DNA from: Weissella minor | Lineage (GTDB): Bacteria; Bacillota; Bacilli; Lactobacillales; Lactobacillaceae | Assembly: GCF_001437425.1 (NCBI RefSeq) | Contig: NZ_JQCD01000024.1 | Location: forward strand, 1-64,000 | Direction: 5' to 3' | DNA length: 64,000 nucleotides | Shown here: piece after piece, positions 8,095 through 16,012 of the stretch | Layout of the letters: every line of letters begins with the position of its first letter | Numbering within the stretch: position 1 is the stretch's first letter | Translations under genes and position numbers: made by a program | The notes under the pieces: model-generated | What the model saw: the letters and a program-made list of their open reading frames with translations, nothing else | Databases searched by the model: none | What the model was told of the DNA's origin: nothing

Positions 8095-9597
8095 ATGACA
8101 GAACTAACAGGTACAGATTTACGCAAGAATATGAAAGAGCAAGCACTGCTTCAAGAAAATATGGCTTTGGCAGAATGGGACCAATTAACTGGGATGCCAG
8201 TTGAAGGGAACGAATTTCGTGCGGAATTAAGTAGTTATTTGAGTGGTCGTTTCTTTCAAGTTGCAACAGGCGCTGAAGCTGCAGATTTAGTTAAATATTT
8301 TAAAGAAAATAAGGAAGCATTAACGGCTGATGAACAAGCTTTGTTTGATCGTTATGTAAAAGACTATGAAGAAGTCGCAGCAATTCCTGAAGATGAATAC
8401 GCAGCATTTGGTCATTTGACTTCAGAGGGACAAGACGCATGGACTAAAGCACGTGAAGCAAATGATTATCAAATTTATGCACCCGCGCTAAAGGCATTAA
8501 TTGAAACCAAAAAGCAATTTATCAAATATTGGCGAAAGGATGAGGCAACCCCTTATGATGTCTTATTAAATCAATTTGAGCCTGGTTTGACTGTTGAAAA
8601 ATTAGACGGTATTTTTGATAAGCTTAAGCAAGGAATTATCGACTTACAAGCTGATTTAAAGGCGAATGGAACGGCACCTCAAGCCGATTTCTTGAATCGT
8701 GATATTCCAGTGACATTACAACGTGAATATGTGTGGGATGCCGCACAACGTTTGGGTTACGATGCAAACAAGGGGCGTTTAGATGATACCATTCATCCCT
8801 TCATGCAAGATTTGAACCGAAATGATGCTCGAATTACAACACGATGGAATAAGAATGATTTCCAAATGGCTGTATTAGGCATTTATCATGAAGCTGGACA
8901 TGGCATGTTCGCACAAAATGTTGCTGAAAAATGGGACTATACACCATTTAACAAAGGAATTTCAATGAGTATTCATGAATCACAATCTTTGTTTAACGAA
9001 GTGATGTTGGGCCGTTCAAAAGACTTTTGGCAACATGAGTACCCAATTATGCAAGCTGCTTTTGAAGGCCGCTTAGACGATGTGGCGTTTGATGATTTCT
9101 ATAAAGGCTGGATGCTTTCAAAGCCAACATTAATTCGAACAGAAGCAGATCCAATTACGTATCCTTTGCATATCATTATTCGTTACGAAATTGAAAAAGC
9201 TATTTTCAATGAAGACTTCAATGTTGCTGACATTGAATCACTTTGGAATGCTAAATATGAAGAATATCTTGGTATTCGTCCTGAAACAGCAGTTGAAGGT
9301 GTATTGCAGGATATCCATTGGGCTGGTGGCGACTTTGGGTACTTCCCATCATATGCGTTAGGTCATCTTTATGCTGCACAGTTCTATCACACATTGACCC
9401 AAACTTTTGATGTACCAGCGCTCCTTCAAGCAGGGGATTTGCAACCAATCATTGATTGGCGCCGTGAACATGTTTGGCAGTTTGGTGCTTCAAAGAGCCC
9501 AGCAGCGGTGCTAAAGGATGCAACTGGGGAAGCGTTAAACCCACAATATTGGTTGGATTTGCAGCGTGAGCGCTATGCCGACGTCTATGATATCTGA
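8095..9597 (+). CDS. carboxypeptidase M32 (Taq/thermostable carboxypeptidase family)
   Basis: A 500-residue cytosolic metallocarboxypeptidase. The zinc motif HEAGH lies at residues 265-269 and a downstream ESQSLFNE supplies the third ligand, as in the M32 family, which is also close to the usual length. It removes C-terminal residues from peptides and probably works in intracellular peptide turnover. A GTG at 8083 is in frame, but AAAGG at about 8079-8083 fits the ATG at 8095 better. It lies alone between terminators. Confidence 0.93.
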   Translation: MTELTGTDLRKNMKEQALLQENMALAEWDQLTGMPVEGNEFRAELSSYLSGRFFQVATGAEAADLVKYFKENKEALTADEQALFDRYVKDYEEVAAIPEDEYAAFGHLTSEGQDAWTKAREANDYQIYAPALKALIETKKQFIKYWRKDEATPYDVLLNQFEPGLTVEKLDGIFDKLKQGIIDLQADLKANGTAPQADFLNRDIPVTLQREYVWDAAQRLGYDANKGRLDDTIHPFMQDLNRNDARITTRWNKNDFQMAVLGIYHEAGHGMFAQNVAEKWDYTPFNKGISMSIHESQSLFNEVMLGRSKDFWQHEYPIMQAAFEGRLDDVAFDDFYKGWMLSKPTLIRTEADPITYPLHIIIRYEIEKAIFNEDFNVADIESLWNAKYEEYLGIRPETAVEGVLQDIHWAGGDFGYFPSYALGHLYAAQFYHTLTQTFDVPALLQAGDLQPIIDWRREHVWQFGASKSPAAVLKDATGEALNPQYWLDLQRERYADVYDI

Positions 9598-9601
9598 TAA
9601 G

Positions 9602-9663
9602 CTTACTTTTTGTAAATAAATTTTGTCTAAAGTGTTTACTTACTTTTTGTAATGTACTATACT
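9602..9663 (+). promoter_or_regulatory. nitroreductase promoter with duplicated operator
   Basis: A promoter with -35 TTTACT (9635-9640), a 17-base spacer and -10 TATACT (9658-9663). The 14-base sequence CTTACTTTTTGTAA occurs twice, at 9602-9615 and 9639-9652, containing the dyad TTAC-N5-GTAA. The second copy fills the spacer, so a bound repressor would block transcription. Such dyads are typical of MarR/HxlR/TetR-type regulators of redox enzymes; the protein is not identified here. Confidence 0.6.
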
Positions 9664-9705
9664 AAGTCTTGTAGAGAACGAAACACATTAAAGGAGTTTT
9701 TAATC

Positions 9706-10314
9706 ATGGCAGAAAATACATTTTTAGATTTACAGACAGCACGTCGTTCATTTTATGCATTGGGGCGTAATGTAGATTATTCAAACGCTGAGTTGGAAGA
9801 GATGTTCAAAAACACCATTAAGCAGACACCAAGTGCTTTCAATAGCCAAACTGTACGAGCAGTTTTTGCTTTTGGTGAGCAACAAGATGCTTTGTGGGAT
9901 ATGATTATTGAACGTATGCGTCAAGTCGTTGGTGATGCCGATGCCTTTGTTAAGACTGAAGAAAAATTGAATGGTTTCAAGAATGGTTATGGAACTGTTT
10001 TGCTTTATACAGATACTGATGTCGTTAAGAACCTTGAAGAGAATGTTCCAGCCTATGCTGCTAATTTCTATGATTGGTCAGAGCAAACGCTTGGTATTTC
10101 AGCTTATTCATTATGGTTGACAGCACGTGAGCACAATCTTGGTGGAAATCTACAACACTACAACCCAGTGATTGATGAAGATTTGCAAGCAGCCTTTGAT
10201 ATCCCTGCAAGCTGGCGTTTGCGTGGACAATTTGTCTTTGGTTCAATTGAAGCCGAAGCAGGCGATAAAGACTTCATGAATGATGATGAGCGTTTTATTT
10301 CATTAAATAAATAA
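9706..10314 (+). CDS. nitroreductase family oxidoreductase
   Basis: A 202-residue FMN-dependent oxidoreductase starting MAENTFLDLQTARRSFYALG, where ARRSFYALGRN is the N-terminal FMN-phosphate contact of the family. The architecture and PSAFNSQTVRAV segment fit the Hbn1/Frm2-like (YdgI-like) branch. It would reduce nitro compounds or quinones with NAD(P)H. AAAGGAG at 9690-9696 precedes the ATG at 9706. Monocistronic, with its own repressor-type promoter and a terminator. Confidence 0.9.
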   Translation: MAENTFLDLQTARRSFYALGRNVDYSNAELEEMFKNTIKQTPSAFNSQTVRAVFAFGEQQDALWDMIIERMRQVVGDADAFVKTEEKLNGFKNGYGTVLLYTDTDVVKNLEENVPAYAANFYDWSEQTLGISAYSLWLTAREHNLGGNLQHYNPVIDEDLQAAFDIPASWRLRGQFVFGSIEAEAGDKDFMNDDERFISLNK

Positions 10315-10326
10315 TAGTTGATCAGG

Positions 10327-10374
10327 TAAAAGACACTGTGATGATTTTTTTCATCGTTACAGTGTCTTTTTATT
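10327..10374 (+). terminator. terminator after the nitroreductase
   Basis: Hairpin AAAAGACACTGTGATGA...TCATCGTTACAGTGTCTTTTT. Confidence 0.92.
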
Positions 10375-10478
10375 TGAATTTTAAATTTGTTTTACATTAA
10401 CGAAGGTACTAAGCCGGTTGTTTATGAGCGTGATAGAATTAGGGCATTAATTCACAAGCAATTGAATCGGGGGAAAAC

Positions 10479-11699
10479 ATGTTTAAGCAGTTGAGATTTT
10501 TGAGTGCGCTATTTTTAGGATTGACATATGCAACCGGCGCAAGTGCGGCGGTAATCACGCCTGATACTCAGATGGGGGCGGCCGTCACAATCCAAGCGCA
10601 AACAGGTCAAGTGTTGGCCGCGAAAAACGAGAATGAGCGGTTACCCATTGCATCACTATCAAAAATGATTGTGCTCTATATGGTTGAACAAAAAATTGCA
10701 GAGGGTGATCTAGCGATGGATCAAGAAATTAAGGTCCCTGCTGACCTTGCCACATTTAGTCAGGATGCAAGTATTGCCAATATACCTGTATCAACTGATC
10801 GAACATACACGGTTAAACAATTGTCTGACGCAATGATGGTTGCATCATCTAATTCAGCGGCAATGGTGTTAGCCAATTTAGTTGCTGGCTCACAAGAGAA
10901 TTATTATCATCAGGCTGACCAGCTCTTGGCTAAATGGGGCATTAAGGATCCAAAAATTTATTCGGCGTCTGGTTTGGCTAATGGTGATTTGCGGGCTTTT
11001 AAAAATAAGCAGATTAGTGATAATGATGAAAATAAGTTGTCTGCCCGGGAAACGGCAATTGTTGCACAGCATCTGGTGAACGACTATCCAGATATTTTAG
11101 AAATTACGAAACAAAAGCAGGCGTATTTCCCGGATAAAGACGGTCAAAATCAAACCATGGAAAATACAAATATGTTACTTGGGAACAAAAACTATCAGAT
11201 TGATGGCTTAAAAACAGGCTTAACACCACACAATGGTAGCAATTTGGTCACACATGGTTATGTTGATGGACAACCGGTTATTACAGTTGTATTGAATACG
11301 AACAAATTGCCACGTGAAGCAATTGGAACTGAAACGGTCCGGATGTTAAATCAAATTGTCGCGCAAACAAAGCTGGTTACGCCAACGGTTGATGAGTCGG
11401 TTAAAATTGATAATGCCAAAGGTGACAAAGGGATGGTGGCAGTCACAACAAATTCAGATGCCAAATACTTTGTGAATGATGAAGGTAAGCAAAATGTTAA
11501 GATTTCAAAGATTAAGCCTAAATCAGATGCAAAAGCCCCCCTTAAAAAAACGGATACGATTGCCACGGGTCAGTTGAATTTTTCAACGAAGACAGATGAC
11601 GACTTTGTTAATGACAAAAGTTCGAATCTAAAGCTTTTCCCAAAGCAAGATGTGGCACAAGCAAACTGGATTACAACCATGATTCAAAAAGTTTCTTAG
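10479..11699 (+). CDS. dacA: D-alanyl-D-alanine carboxypeptidase (PBP5-type, S11)
   Basis: A 406-residue exported penicillin-binding protein. The first 24 residues are a signal peptide (LSALFLGLTYATGASAA). Active-site motifs are visible: SxxK at Ser59-Lys62 (SLSK), SSNSA as the SxN motif, and KTG in DGLKTGLTPHNGS. It trims the terminal D-Ala from peptidoglycan stem peptides. The C-terminal 90 residues form the family's beta-rich domain. GGGGG at 10470-10474 precedes the ATG. A single TTTTACATT lies upstream, too little to call a Pho box. Confidence 0.93.
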   Translation: MFKQLRFLSALFLGLTYATGASAAVITPDTQMGAAVTIQAQTGQVLAAKNENERLPIASLSKMIVLYMVEQKIAEGDLAMDQEIKVPADLATFSQDASIANIPVSTDRTYTVKQLSDAMMVASSNSAAMVLANLVAGSQENYYHQADQLLAKWGIKDPKIYSASGLANGDLRAFKNKQISDNDENKLSARETAIVAQHLVNDYPDILEITKQKQAYFPDKDGQNQTMENTNMLLGNKNYQIDGLKTGLTPHNGSNLVTHGYVDGQPVITVVLNTNKLPREAIGTETVRMLNQIVAQTKLVTPTVDESVKIDNAKGDKGMVAVTTNSDAKYFVNDEGKQNVKISKIKPKSDAKAPLKKTDTIATGQLNFSTKTDDDFVNDKSSNLKLFPKQDVAQANWITTMIQKVS

Positions 11700-11707
11700 A
11701 AATTTTG

Positions 11708-11736
11708 TTGACAAAAAGTAAAAATGAAAGTAATAT
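11708..11736 (+). promoter_or_regulatory. promoter of the T-box transporter unit
   Basis: -35 TTGACA (11708-11713), 17-base spacer, -10 TAATAT (11731-11736), directly upstream of the T-box leader. Confidence 0.8.
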
Positions 11737-11739
11737 TAA

Positions 11740-11952
11740 AAACATTAAATCAGTAGGTGATTAAATTGTATGTCAGAGAGGTCGTGTATTGCTGGGAGCG
11801 ACGCAGGTTTAACCACTGAATTATTTACATGCGAATAACTTATCAAAGAGGTATCGGGCTTATTTAGCTTGGTATAATTTTGGGTGGTACCGCGGATTAG
11901 TCGTAACTAATATCGTCCCAACTATGTTTAGGCATAGTTGGGACTTTTTTTG
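11740..11952 (+). ncRNA. T-box leader, probable tyrosine specifier
   Basis: The T-box GGGTGGTACCGCGG lies at 11882-11895, followed by a terminator with arms GTCCCAACTATG/CATAGTTGGGAC (11915-11944) and a T tract. Stem I has AGTA at 11752-11755, a 10-bp middle stem GGTGATTAAA (11756-11765)/TTTAACCACT (11808-11817) with one mismatch, and GAA at 11818-11820. In the register known from glyQS and ileS leaders (GAA, one base, codon), the specifier is TAT at 11822-11824, tyrosine. Uncharged tRNA-Tyr would then allow read-through into the transporter gene. Confidence 0.85.
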
Positions 11953-11976
11953 TATCTAAAAAGGAGGAATTGTTCG

Positions 11977-11994
11977 ATGGGGTATTTGAACTAA
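11977..11994 (+). other. five-codon mini-ORF between T-box and transporter
   Basis: ATG-GGG-TAT-TTG-AAC-TAA (MGYLN) lies 9 bases after a near-perfect AAAGGAGG at 11960-11967, downstream of the T-box terminator and 88 bases before the transporter. The ribosome site is better than that of the transporter itself. It may be a leader peptide or the remnant of a lost first gene of the unit. Confidence 0.35.
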
Positions 11995-12081
11995 AACAGT
12001 CGTCAGGTGGGTTGATTCGATATTGTCTTTAATTAGCAAATTAGACCAACAAAACACAATTTAACTAAATGGAGAAGTATC

Positions 12082-13443
12082 ATGCAATCAAAACATCGTT
12101 TTTTATCAGTCACAATTTTAATGGCCGCGTTGGTCACAATTTTTGGCGTTAGTATCATTGGCTTTCATTTGCCACCATTTGTGCCGTTATTCGCCGCAAT
12201 TATGCTTACCATGTTATTTGGTAAATTAAATGGCTTTACCTGGAATCAACTGCAAGACCAATTATTAAAAGGAATTCAAACGGGACTTGCACCACTATTC
12301 TTATTCTTATTGATTGGAATGCTAATTGGTTTGTGGATGGCCATCGGGGTTATTCCAACCTTACTTTGGACGGGGCTTAACTTGGCCAATCCAAGCTGGT
12401 TCTTACCAGCAGCATTCTTAATTCCAGCAATTATTGGAACGGCTATTGGTTCTGCCTTTACAACCATGGCAACGGTCGGGGTTGCATTGATGGGCGTTGG
12501 ATTAACTTTTGGTTTTCCAGCACCTGTCTTAGCCGGTGCAATTGTTTCAGGTGCAATCTTTGGTGATAAGAGCTCACCTTTGTCTGATTCAACTAACTTG
12601 GCCGCCTCAATTTCTGGAACAGATTTATTTGACCATATTAAAAACTTAATGTGGACGACGTTACCAGCTTTCTTTATTTCTTTAGTGGCATTTGCCGTAA
12701 TCGGATTACGCCATCAAGAATCAGCTAGTTTATCAAGTTTAACAGCACTTCAAAATCAATTGAATCCAAATTTCTGGATGCTATTATTACTTGTTTTGTT
12801 GTTTGTAATGGCTTGGTTTAAAATTCCAGCGATTCCAACATTGATGATTAATATCGCTATTTCAGCAGTCATTTTCTTACAAAGCCATTCATTAACTGCA
12901 TTGAATGATACTTTGGTTAATGGATTTACAACAGCCTCACAAGACCAAACCTTGCAGGCCCTTCTAAATCGTGGGGGGATGCTATCAATGATGCCAACCG
13001 TGATTATTATCATGTTAGCTTTGGCCTTAGGTGGTTTGCTCTCAGAAGAGAATATTTTGCAAGACTTTATGGCACCAATTATTGAGCGTATTCGTTCACA
13101 AGCAATGACGATTACAGGTACTTTGTTAACTGGAATTCTTGCGAACTTCATGATTGGTGAACAATACTTAGCAACAATCTTGCCAGGACAATTATGGAAG
13201 CCAGTTTTCAAACGTGTGAAGCTATCACCATTAGCGCTTGGTCGTAGTTTAGAAGATTCTGGAACGGTTGTGAACTACCTGGTCCCTTGGGGTGTAGCTG
13301 GTAGCTTTGCTGCTCAAACATTGAATGTTCCTGTTACAAGCTTTGCCGTCTTTGCTATTTTCGCTTGGGTTTCACCAATTTGTTCTTTGCTTTCAGCCTG
13401 GACTGGAATTGGCGTTAAGCAAGCAGCAACTGAAGAAGGTTAA
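12082..13443 (+). CDS. NhaC-family antiporter-like transporter, predicted tyrosine uptake
   Basis: A 453-residue protein with about 11-12 membrane segments and the NhaC-family motifs GDKSSPLSDSTNLAA and a GTAIGSAFTTMATVG stretch. The family is annotated as Na+/H+ antiporters, but members preceded by tyrosine T-boxes (YheL-like) have been predicted to carry tyrosine. The leader here, with a probable TAT specifier, supports an amino-acid role rather than ion balance. GGAGAAG at 12071-12077 precedes the ATG. Monocistronic, closed by a terminator. Confidence 0.85.
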   Translation: MQSKHRFLSVTILMAALVTIFGVSIIGFHLPPFVPLFAAIMLTMLFGKLNGFTWNQLQDQLLKGIQTGLAPLFLFLLIGMLIGLWMAIGVIPTLLWTGLNLANPSWFLPAAFLIPAIIGTAIGSAFTTMATVGVALMGVGLTFGFPAPVLAGAIVSGAIFGDKSSPLSDSTNLAASISGTDLFDHIKNLMWTTLPAFFISLVAFAVIGLRHQESASLSSLTALQNQLNPNFWMLLLLVLLFVMAWFKIPAIPTLMINIAISAVIFLQSHSLTALNDTLVNGFTTASQDQTLQALLNRGGMLSMMPTVIIIMLALALGGLLSEENILQDFMAPIIERIRSQAMTITGTLLTGILANFMIGEQYLATILPGQLWKPVFKRVKLSPLALGRSLEDSGTVVNYLVPWGVAGSFAAQTLNVPVTSFAVFAIFAWVSPICSLLSAWTGIGVKQAATEEG

Positions 13444-13445
13444 TT

Positions 13446-13474
13446 AAAAAAAAGAGCCGCATGGCTCTTTTTTT
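13446..13474 (+). terminator. terminator after the NhaC-family gene
   Basis: Hairpin AAAAAAGAGCC-gcat-GGCTCTTTTTTT immediately after the stop. Confidence 0.9.
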
Positions 13475-13487
13475 GTTTATCAATTTA

Positions 13488-13530
13488 AGAAAAAACACGT
13501 CGATCCTTTTAAAGGTCGACGTGTTTTTTG
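13488..13530. terminator. bidirectional terminator before msrB end
   Basis: A long dyad AAAAAACACGTCGA...TCGACGTGTTTTTT with A and T tracts on both sides, placed between convergent genes; it would stop msrB transcription on the minus strand. Confidence 0.88.
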
Positions 13531-13533
13531 CTG

Positions 13534-13974
13534 TTAGTCAAATAATTGTAAATATTTACCGTAGCCGGCATCAGCTAACTGATCCTTAGGTACAAAGCGT
13601 AGGGCTGCAGAGTTAATGCAATAACGCAAACCACCTTGTTCTGTAGGTCCGTCATTAAAAACATGGCCTAAGTGTGAATTGGCATCTTTTGAGCGAACTT
13701 CAGTACGAGGACGCAAGAGCTTGTAATCAGCTTCTTCAATTAAATTGTGATCATCAATTGGACGTGTAAATGAAGGCCAACCACAACCAGCATCATATTT
13801 ATCAGTGGAACTGAATAAGGGCTTACCATCGACGACGTCAACAAAAATCCCATCATCCCACCAATCATCATATTTTCCGCTGAATGGACGTTCAGTAGCG
13901 GCATTTTGTGTGACATCGTAGGCTTCATCGCCTAAACGTTGCTTAAGTTCTTCTGCTGATTCATTTTCTGACAT
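13534..13974 (-). CDS. msrB: peptide-methionine (R)-S-oxide reductase
   Basis: A 146-residue protein starting [23 protein letters not shown]. An earlier ATG at 13998 is in frame, but AGGAGG 7 bases before 13974 fixes the start. The catalytic cysteine is Cys119 in [11 protein letters not shown], and DAGCGWPSF and [11 protein letters not shown] are family signatures. The paired zinc-binding cysteines found in some MsrB proteins are absent. It repairs the R-epimer of methionine sulfoxide. No msrA is adjacent. Confidence 0.95.
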   Translation of the reverse strand: MSENESAEELKQRLGDEAYDVTQNAATERPFSGKYDDWWDDGIFVDVVDGKPLFSSTDKYDAGCGWPSFTRPIDDHNLIEEADYKLLRPRTEVRSKDANSHLGHVFNDGPTEQGGLRYCINSAALRFVPKDQLADAGYGKYLQLFD

Positions 13975-14041
13975 ATTAGAACCTCCTAGGTTGTTCAACT
14001 TGGCACTATCATACCGCTTTAACTAATAAAAAGAAAGTGGA

Positions 14042-14179
14042 TTAACGGCGAATTTTGGCAATTAAAGCACTACCAGCTAGTGCGACAGCAACAAGGCAAA
14101 CTGTATCAAATGCTGATATACCGACATATGTATCGGTGTGTGGTGTTTTAACGCTAATTTTCAATAAGTCCTTATCCAT
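14042..14179 (-). CDS. 45-residue single-membrane-span protein
   Basis: The reading frame MDKDLLKISVKTPHTDTYVG and onward ends in a hydrophobic span (about residues 23-40, FDTVCLVAVALAGSALIAK) and the basic tail IRR. It overlaps the upstream gene by 8 bases and has AAAAGAGG 8-9 bases before its ATG. The arrangement of polar motif, hydrophobic span and RR resembles a sortase-type C-terminus, but there is no LPxTG and the protein is too short to be a surface protein. Function unknown. Confidence 0.6.
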   Translation of the reverse strand: MDKDLLKISVKTPHTDTYVGISAFDTVCLVAVALAGSALIAKIRR

Positions 14180-14648
14180 ATGGCAATTCCTCTTTTTCTA
14201 AATCGATGATTTGTTCAAAATATGGGTGATAATTGGCTGTTAAGTCAGCAAAGGCACTATTCGCAAAAATCGTAAAGGTTTTATAGGTAGGACCTTGCGT
14301 AAATAATGTGTGTAAAATATGTTGCTTTTGGGAATCCCAAGTGCGACTTTCAAAATCATCAATAATGACAATGGTTAACATTGGGTTAGGGGTGTTTAGA
14401 TTTGTTTGTAACTGTTGTTCAAGTTGGTCGAAAAATGTGTTTGTCGGTACGAGTCCTTCAAAAAGATGATCGTGATTGTTGAAATCACTGATTTCGGCAT
14501 AAGGTGTGTCATCATTTTCTTCATAAATCCAAATTTTTCCAGGAATATCACCGGCATCGTTTTGCCACTGTTGAATGACTTTACGGATTGTTTGGACCAT
14601 TTGTCCTTGATCACCGTTTTTAATTAGCGTGTTTTTAAAATCAACCAT
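14172..14648 (-). CDS. unrecognised 158-residue cytosolic protein
   Basis: An acidic protein with the segment LTIVIIDDFESR (about residues 91-102) that looks like a Walker-B-type strand (hydrophobic strand ending in DD), and a following strand TYKTFTIFANSAF. There is no visible P-loop, so an ATPase assignment is not justified; it may be a degenerate nucleotide-binding fold. GGAGGT about 9 bases before the ATG supports the start. Its end overlaps the 45-residue membrane protein by 8 bases, so the two are likely one functional unit. Confidence 0.65.
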   Translation of the reverse strand: MVDFKNTLIKNGDQGQMVQTIRKVIQQWQNDAGDIPGKIWIYEENDDTPYAEISDFNNHDHLFEGLVPTNTFFDQLEQQLQTNLNTPNPMLTIVIIDDFESRTWDSQKQHILHTLFTQGPTYKTFTIFANSAFADLTANYHPYFEQIIDLEKEELPYG

Positions 14649-14731
14649 ACTTGTGTACCTCCAGTTTTGGAATGATAGTTTTCAATAGTATAGTCGAATT
14701 TGGCTTGAAAAGAAATAGATATAAAAATAAA

Positions 14732-14760
14732 AACAGTTCAGACGATAAGTCTGAACTGTC
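14732..14760 (-). terminator. terminator for the RNase H-like gene
   Basis: Dyad ACAGTTCAGAC/GTCTGAACTGT with a T-rich run on the minus-strand side, just after the stop of the minus-strand gene. Confidence 0.8.
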
Positions 14761-14767
14761 AATTGTT

Positions 14768-15157
14768 TTAAAGGGGTGGGAGTGCTTGTTGGGCGAGCTG
14801 ATGGGCACCGTGATTTTGTTTTTCAGGGATCCAATTCACAATGACATTTGCATATGGTTCTAATTGCGTATTAATATGCCTAAGCTCATCCATAAAATGC
14901 TTCGCATAGCCTTTGCTCAAGGCATCAATAACAATTTTAGAATCGCCATTCAGCATCAATGTATCATCAGCTTGCGCCATATTTGCGACACACTCTAATG
15001 CAAATGCCATCGCTTTAAATTCAGCCAAGTGATTATTCATTTCAGGCAAGCTACGTTTAAACTGAAATTGTTGCTGTTGCGTTAAAATGAGAACGCCAGC
15101 GGAACTTGGACCATTCTGTCCGCGAGTTGCTGCATCGACATATATTTTAAAAATCAT
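14768..15157 (-). CDS. ribonuclease HI family protein (RVT_3 type)
   Basis: A 129-residue protein with the RNase H fold pattern: first acidic residue in IYVDAATRGQNGPSSAGVLI (Asp7), Glu in NNHLAEFKAMAFAL (about Glu46), and Asp in LMLNGDSKIVIDAL (about Asp72). This matches the short reverse-transcriptase-like/RNase HI branch rather than canonical RnhA. It probably cuts RNA in RNA-DNA hybrids. It lies 3 bases downstream of a small membrane protein on the same strand. Confidence 0.85.
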   Translation of the reverse strand: MIFKIYVDAATRGQNGPSSAGVLILTQQQQFQFKRSLPEMNNHLAEFKAMAFALECVANMAQADDTLMLNGDSKIVIDALSKGYAKHFMDELRHINTQLEPYANVIVNWIPEKQNHGAHQLAQQALPPL

Positions 15158-15160
15158 GCT

Positions 15161-15418
15161 TTATTTATGTGAATCATGGGTTTGAATTGATGATGAAGCG
15201 GGTGTACGTTCAACGTTTTGATTCATGTTTTCAACGTAATTGACACCACCACCAATGAGAATTAAGGCAACACCAACCCAACCTAAAACGGCCATTGTTA
15301 ACGACTGTTTTACGCGATCATGGTGACTGATTAAGATATTAATTACCCAGATTAAGATTGCAATCCATCCCAAGATTGTAAAGCTCATACTTAAAAGTTC
15401 AAGTTTCATAACTGCCAT
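15161..15418 (-). CDS. small two-span membrane protein
   Basis: An 85-residue protein with two hydrophobic segments (about 10-30 and 41-61) and a polar C-terminal tail. A second in-frame ATG at 15409 (MKLELLSM) is equally possible, since the Shine-Dalgarno match (GGGATGG) favours it. No family is recognised with confidence. Only 3 bases separate it from the RNase H-like gene, implying an operon. Confidence 0.7.
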   Translation of the reverse strand: MAVMKLELLSMSFTILGWIAILIWVINILISHHDRVKQSLTMAVLGWVGVALILIGGGVNYVENMNQNVERTPASSSIQTHDSHK

Positions 15419-15595
15419 CCCAAATTTATTTTCTTAATTTCATTATAAGCAAGCTATATGGCAAAACAGGCGTTTAATCATTACATATTCATGTCAATAA
15501 ACTTATTTTTGTCATAATTTGGAAATGGAGCAGTTAAGCTTCTTTAATTGTTAAGCATGGTATAATACTGCAGAGAACACATTGAGGAGAAATTT

Positions 15596-16012
15596 ATGCG
15601 TGGTTATTACCAAATTGCGGGGTTGCCAGGACGTGTGCTTTGGTCGTGGTTACTGATGTTGCCAGTCGCTGGTATTATTATGTGGCTTGAAGCAACAAAA
15701 TTTAATCAAGTGACAGCTATCTTGTTTTTAATTTTTTTGGCGATTGCTGGTGGTATATTCTATCGGCAACGAGTGGAATTAAGCGAAGATAGTTTGCGTT
15801 TACGTCCGGCTTTCGGCGTCCATTCTGATTGGATTCTGTTGACCGAAATTAAATATGTCCAATTTACTAAGCGAACAATTTTATTTACTTATGCCGGAGA
15901 GCAATATGCATACTGGCTATCACCAAGTATTCATGCGGCTTTGAAAGTAAAGTTAGCGGATGCGACGCACCAATTGAAGGAAGATTATGACACAAGAGCA
16001 ATTAACGATTGA
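15596..16012 (+). CDS. ebsA: EbsA family membrane protein
   Basis: A 138-residue protein with two membrane segments (about 14-30 and 39-57) followed by a cytosolic PH-like stretch (VELSEDSLRLRPAFGVHSDWILLTEI). Length, topology and its place directly before rluD match the EbsA family of Lactobacillales, first noted in an enterococcal pheromone-response locus. Its molecular role is unclear. GAGGAG at 15583-15588 precedes the ATG. The gene overlaps rluD by 26 bases in another frame, implying coupled translation. Confidence 0.8.
   Translation: MRGYYQIAGLPGRVLWSWLLMLPVAGIIMWLEATKFNQVTAILFLIFLAIAGGIFYRQRVELSEDSLRLRPAFGVHSDWILLTEIKYVQFTKRTILFTYAGEQYAYWLSPSIHAALKVKLADATHQLKEDYDTRAIND

Noticed and set aside
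10385-10400. Pho box before dacA
   Set aside because: A single TTTTACATT without the second repeat at 11-base spacing.
12756-13211. 151-residue frame antisense to the NhaC-family gene
   Set aside because: No ribosome site and fully within a strong gene on the other strand; it mirrors that gene's hydrophobic codons.
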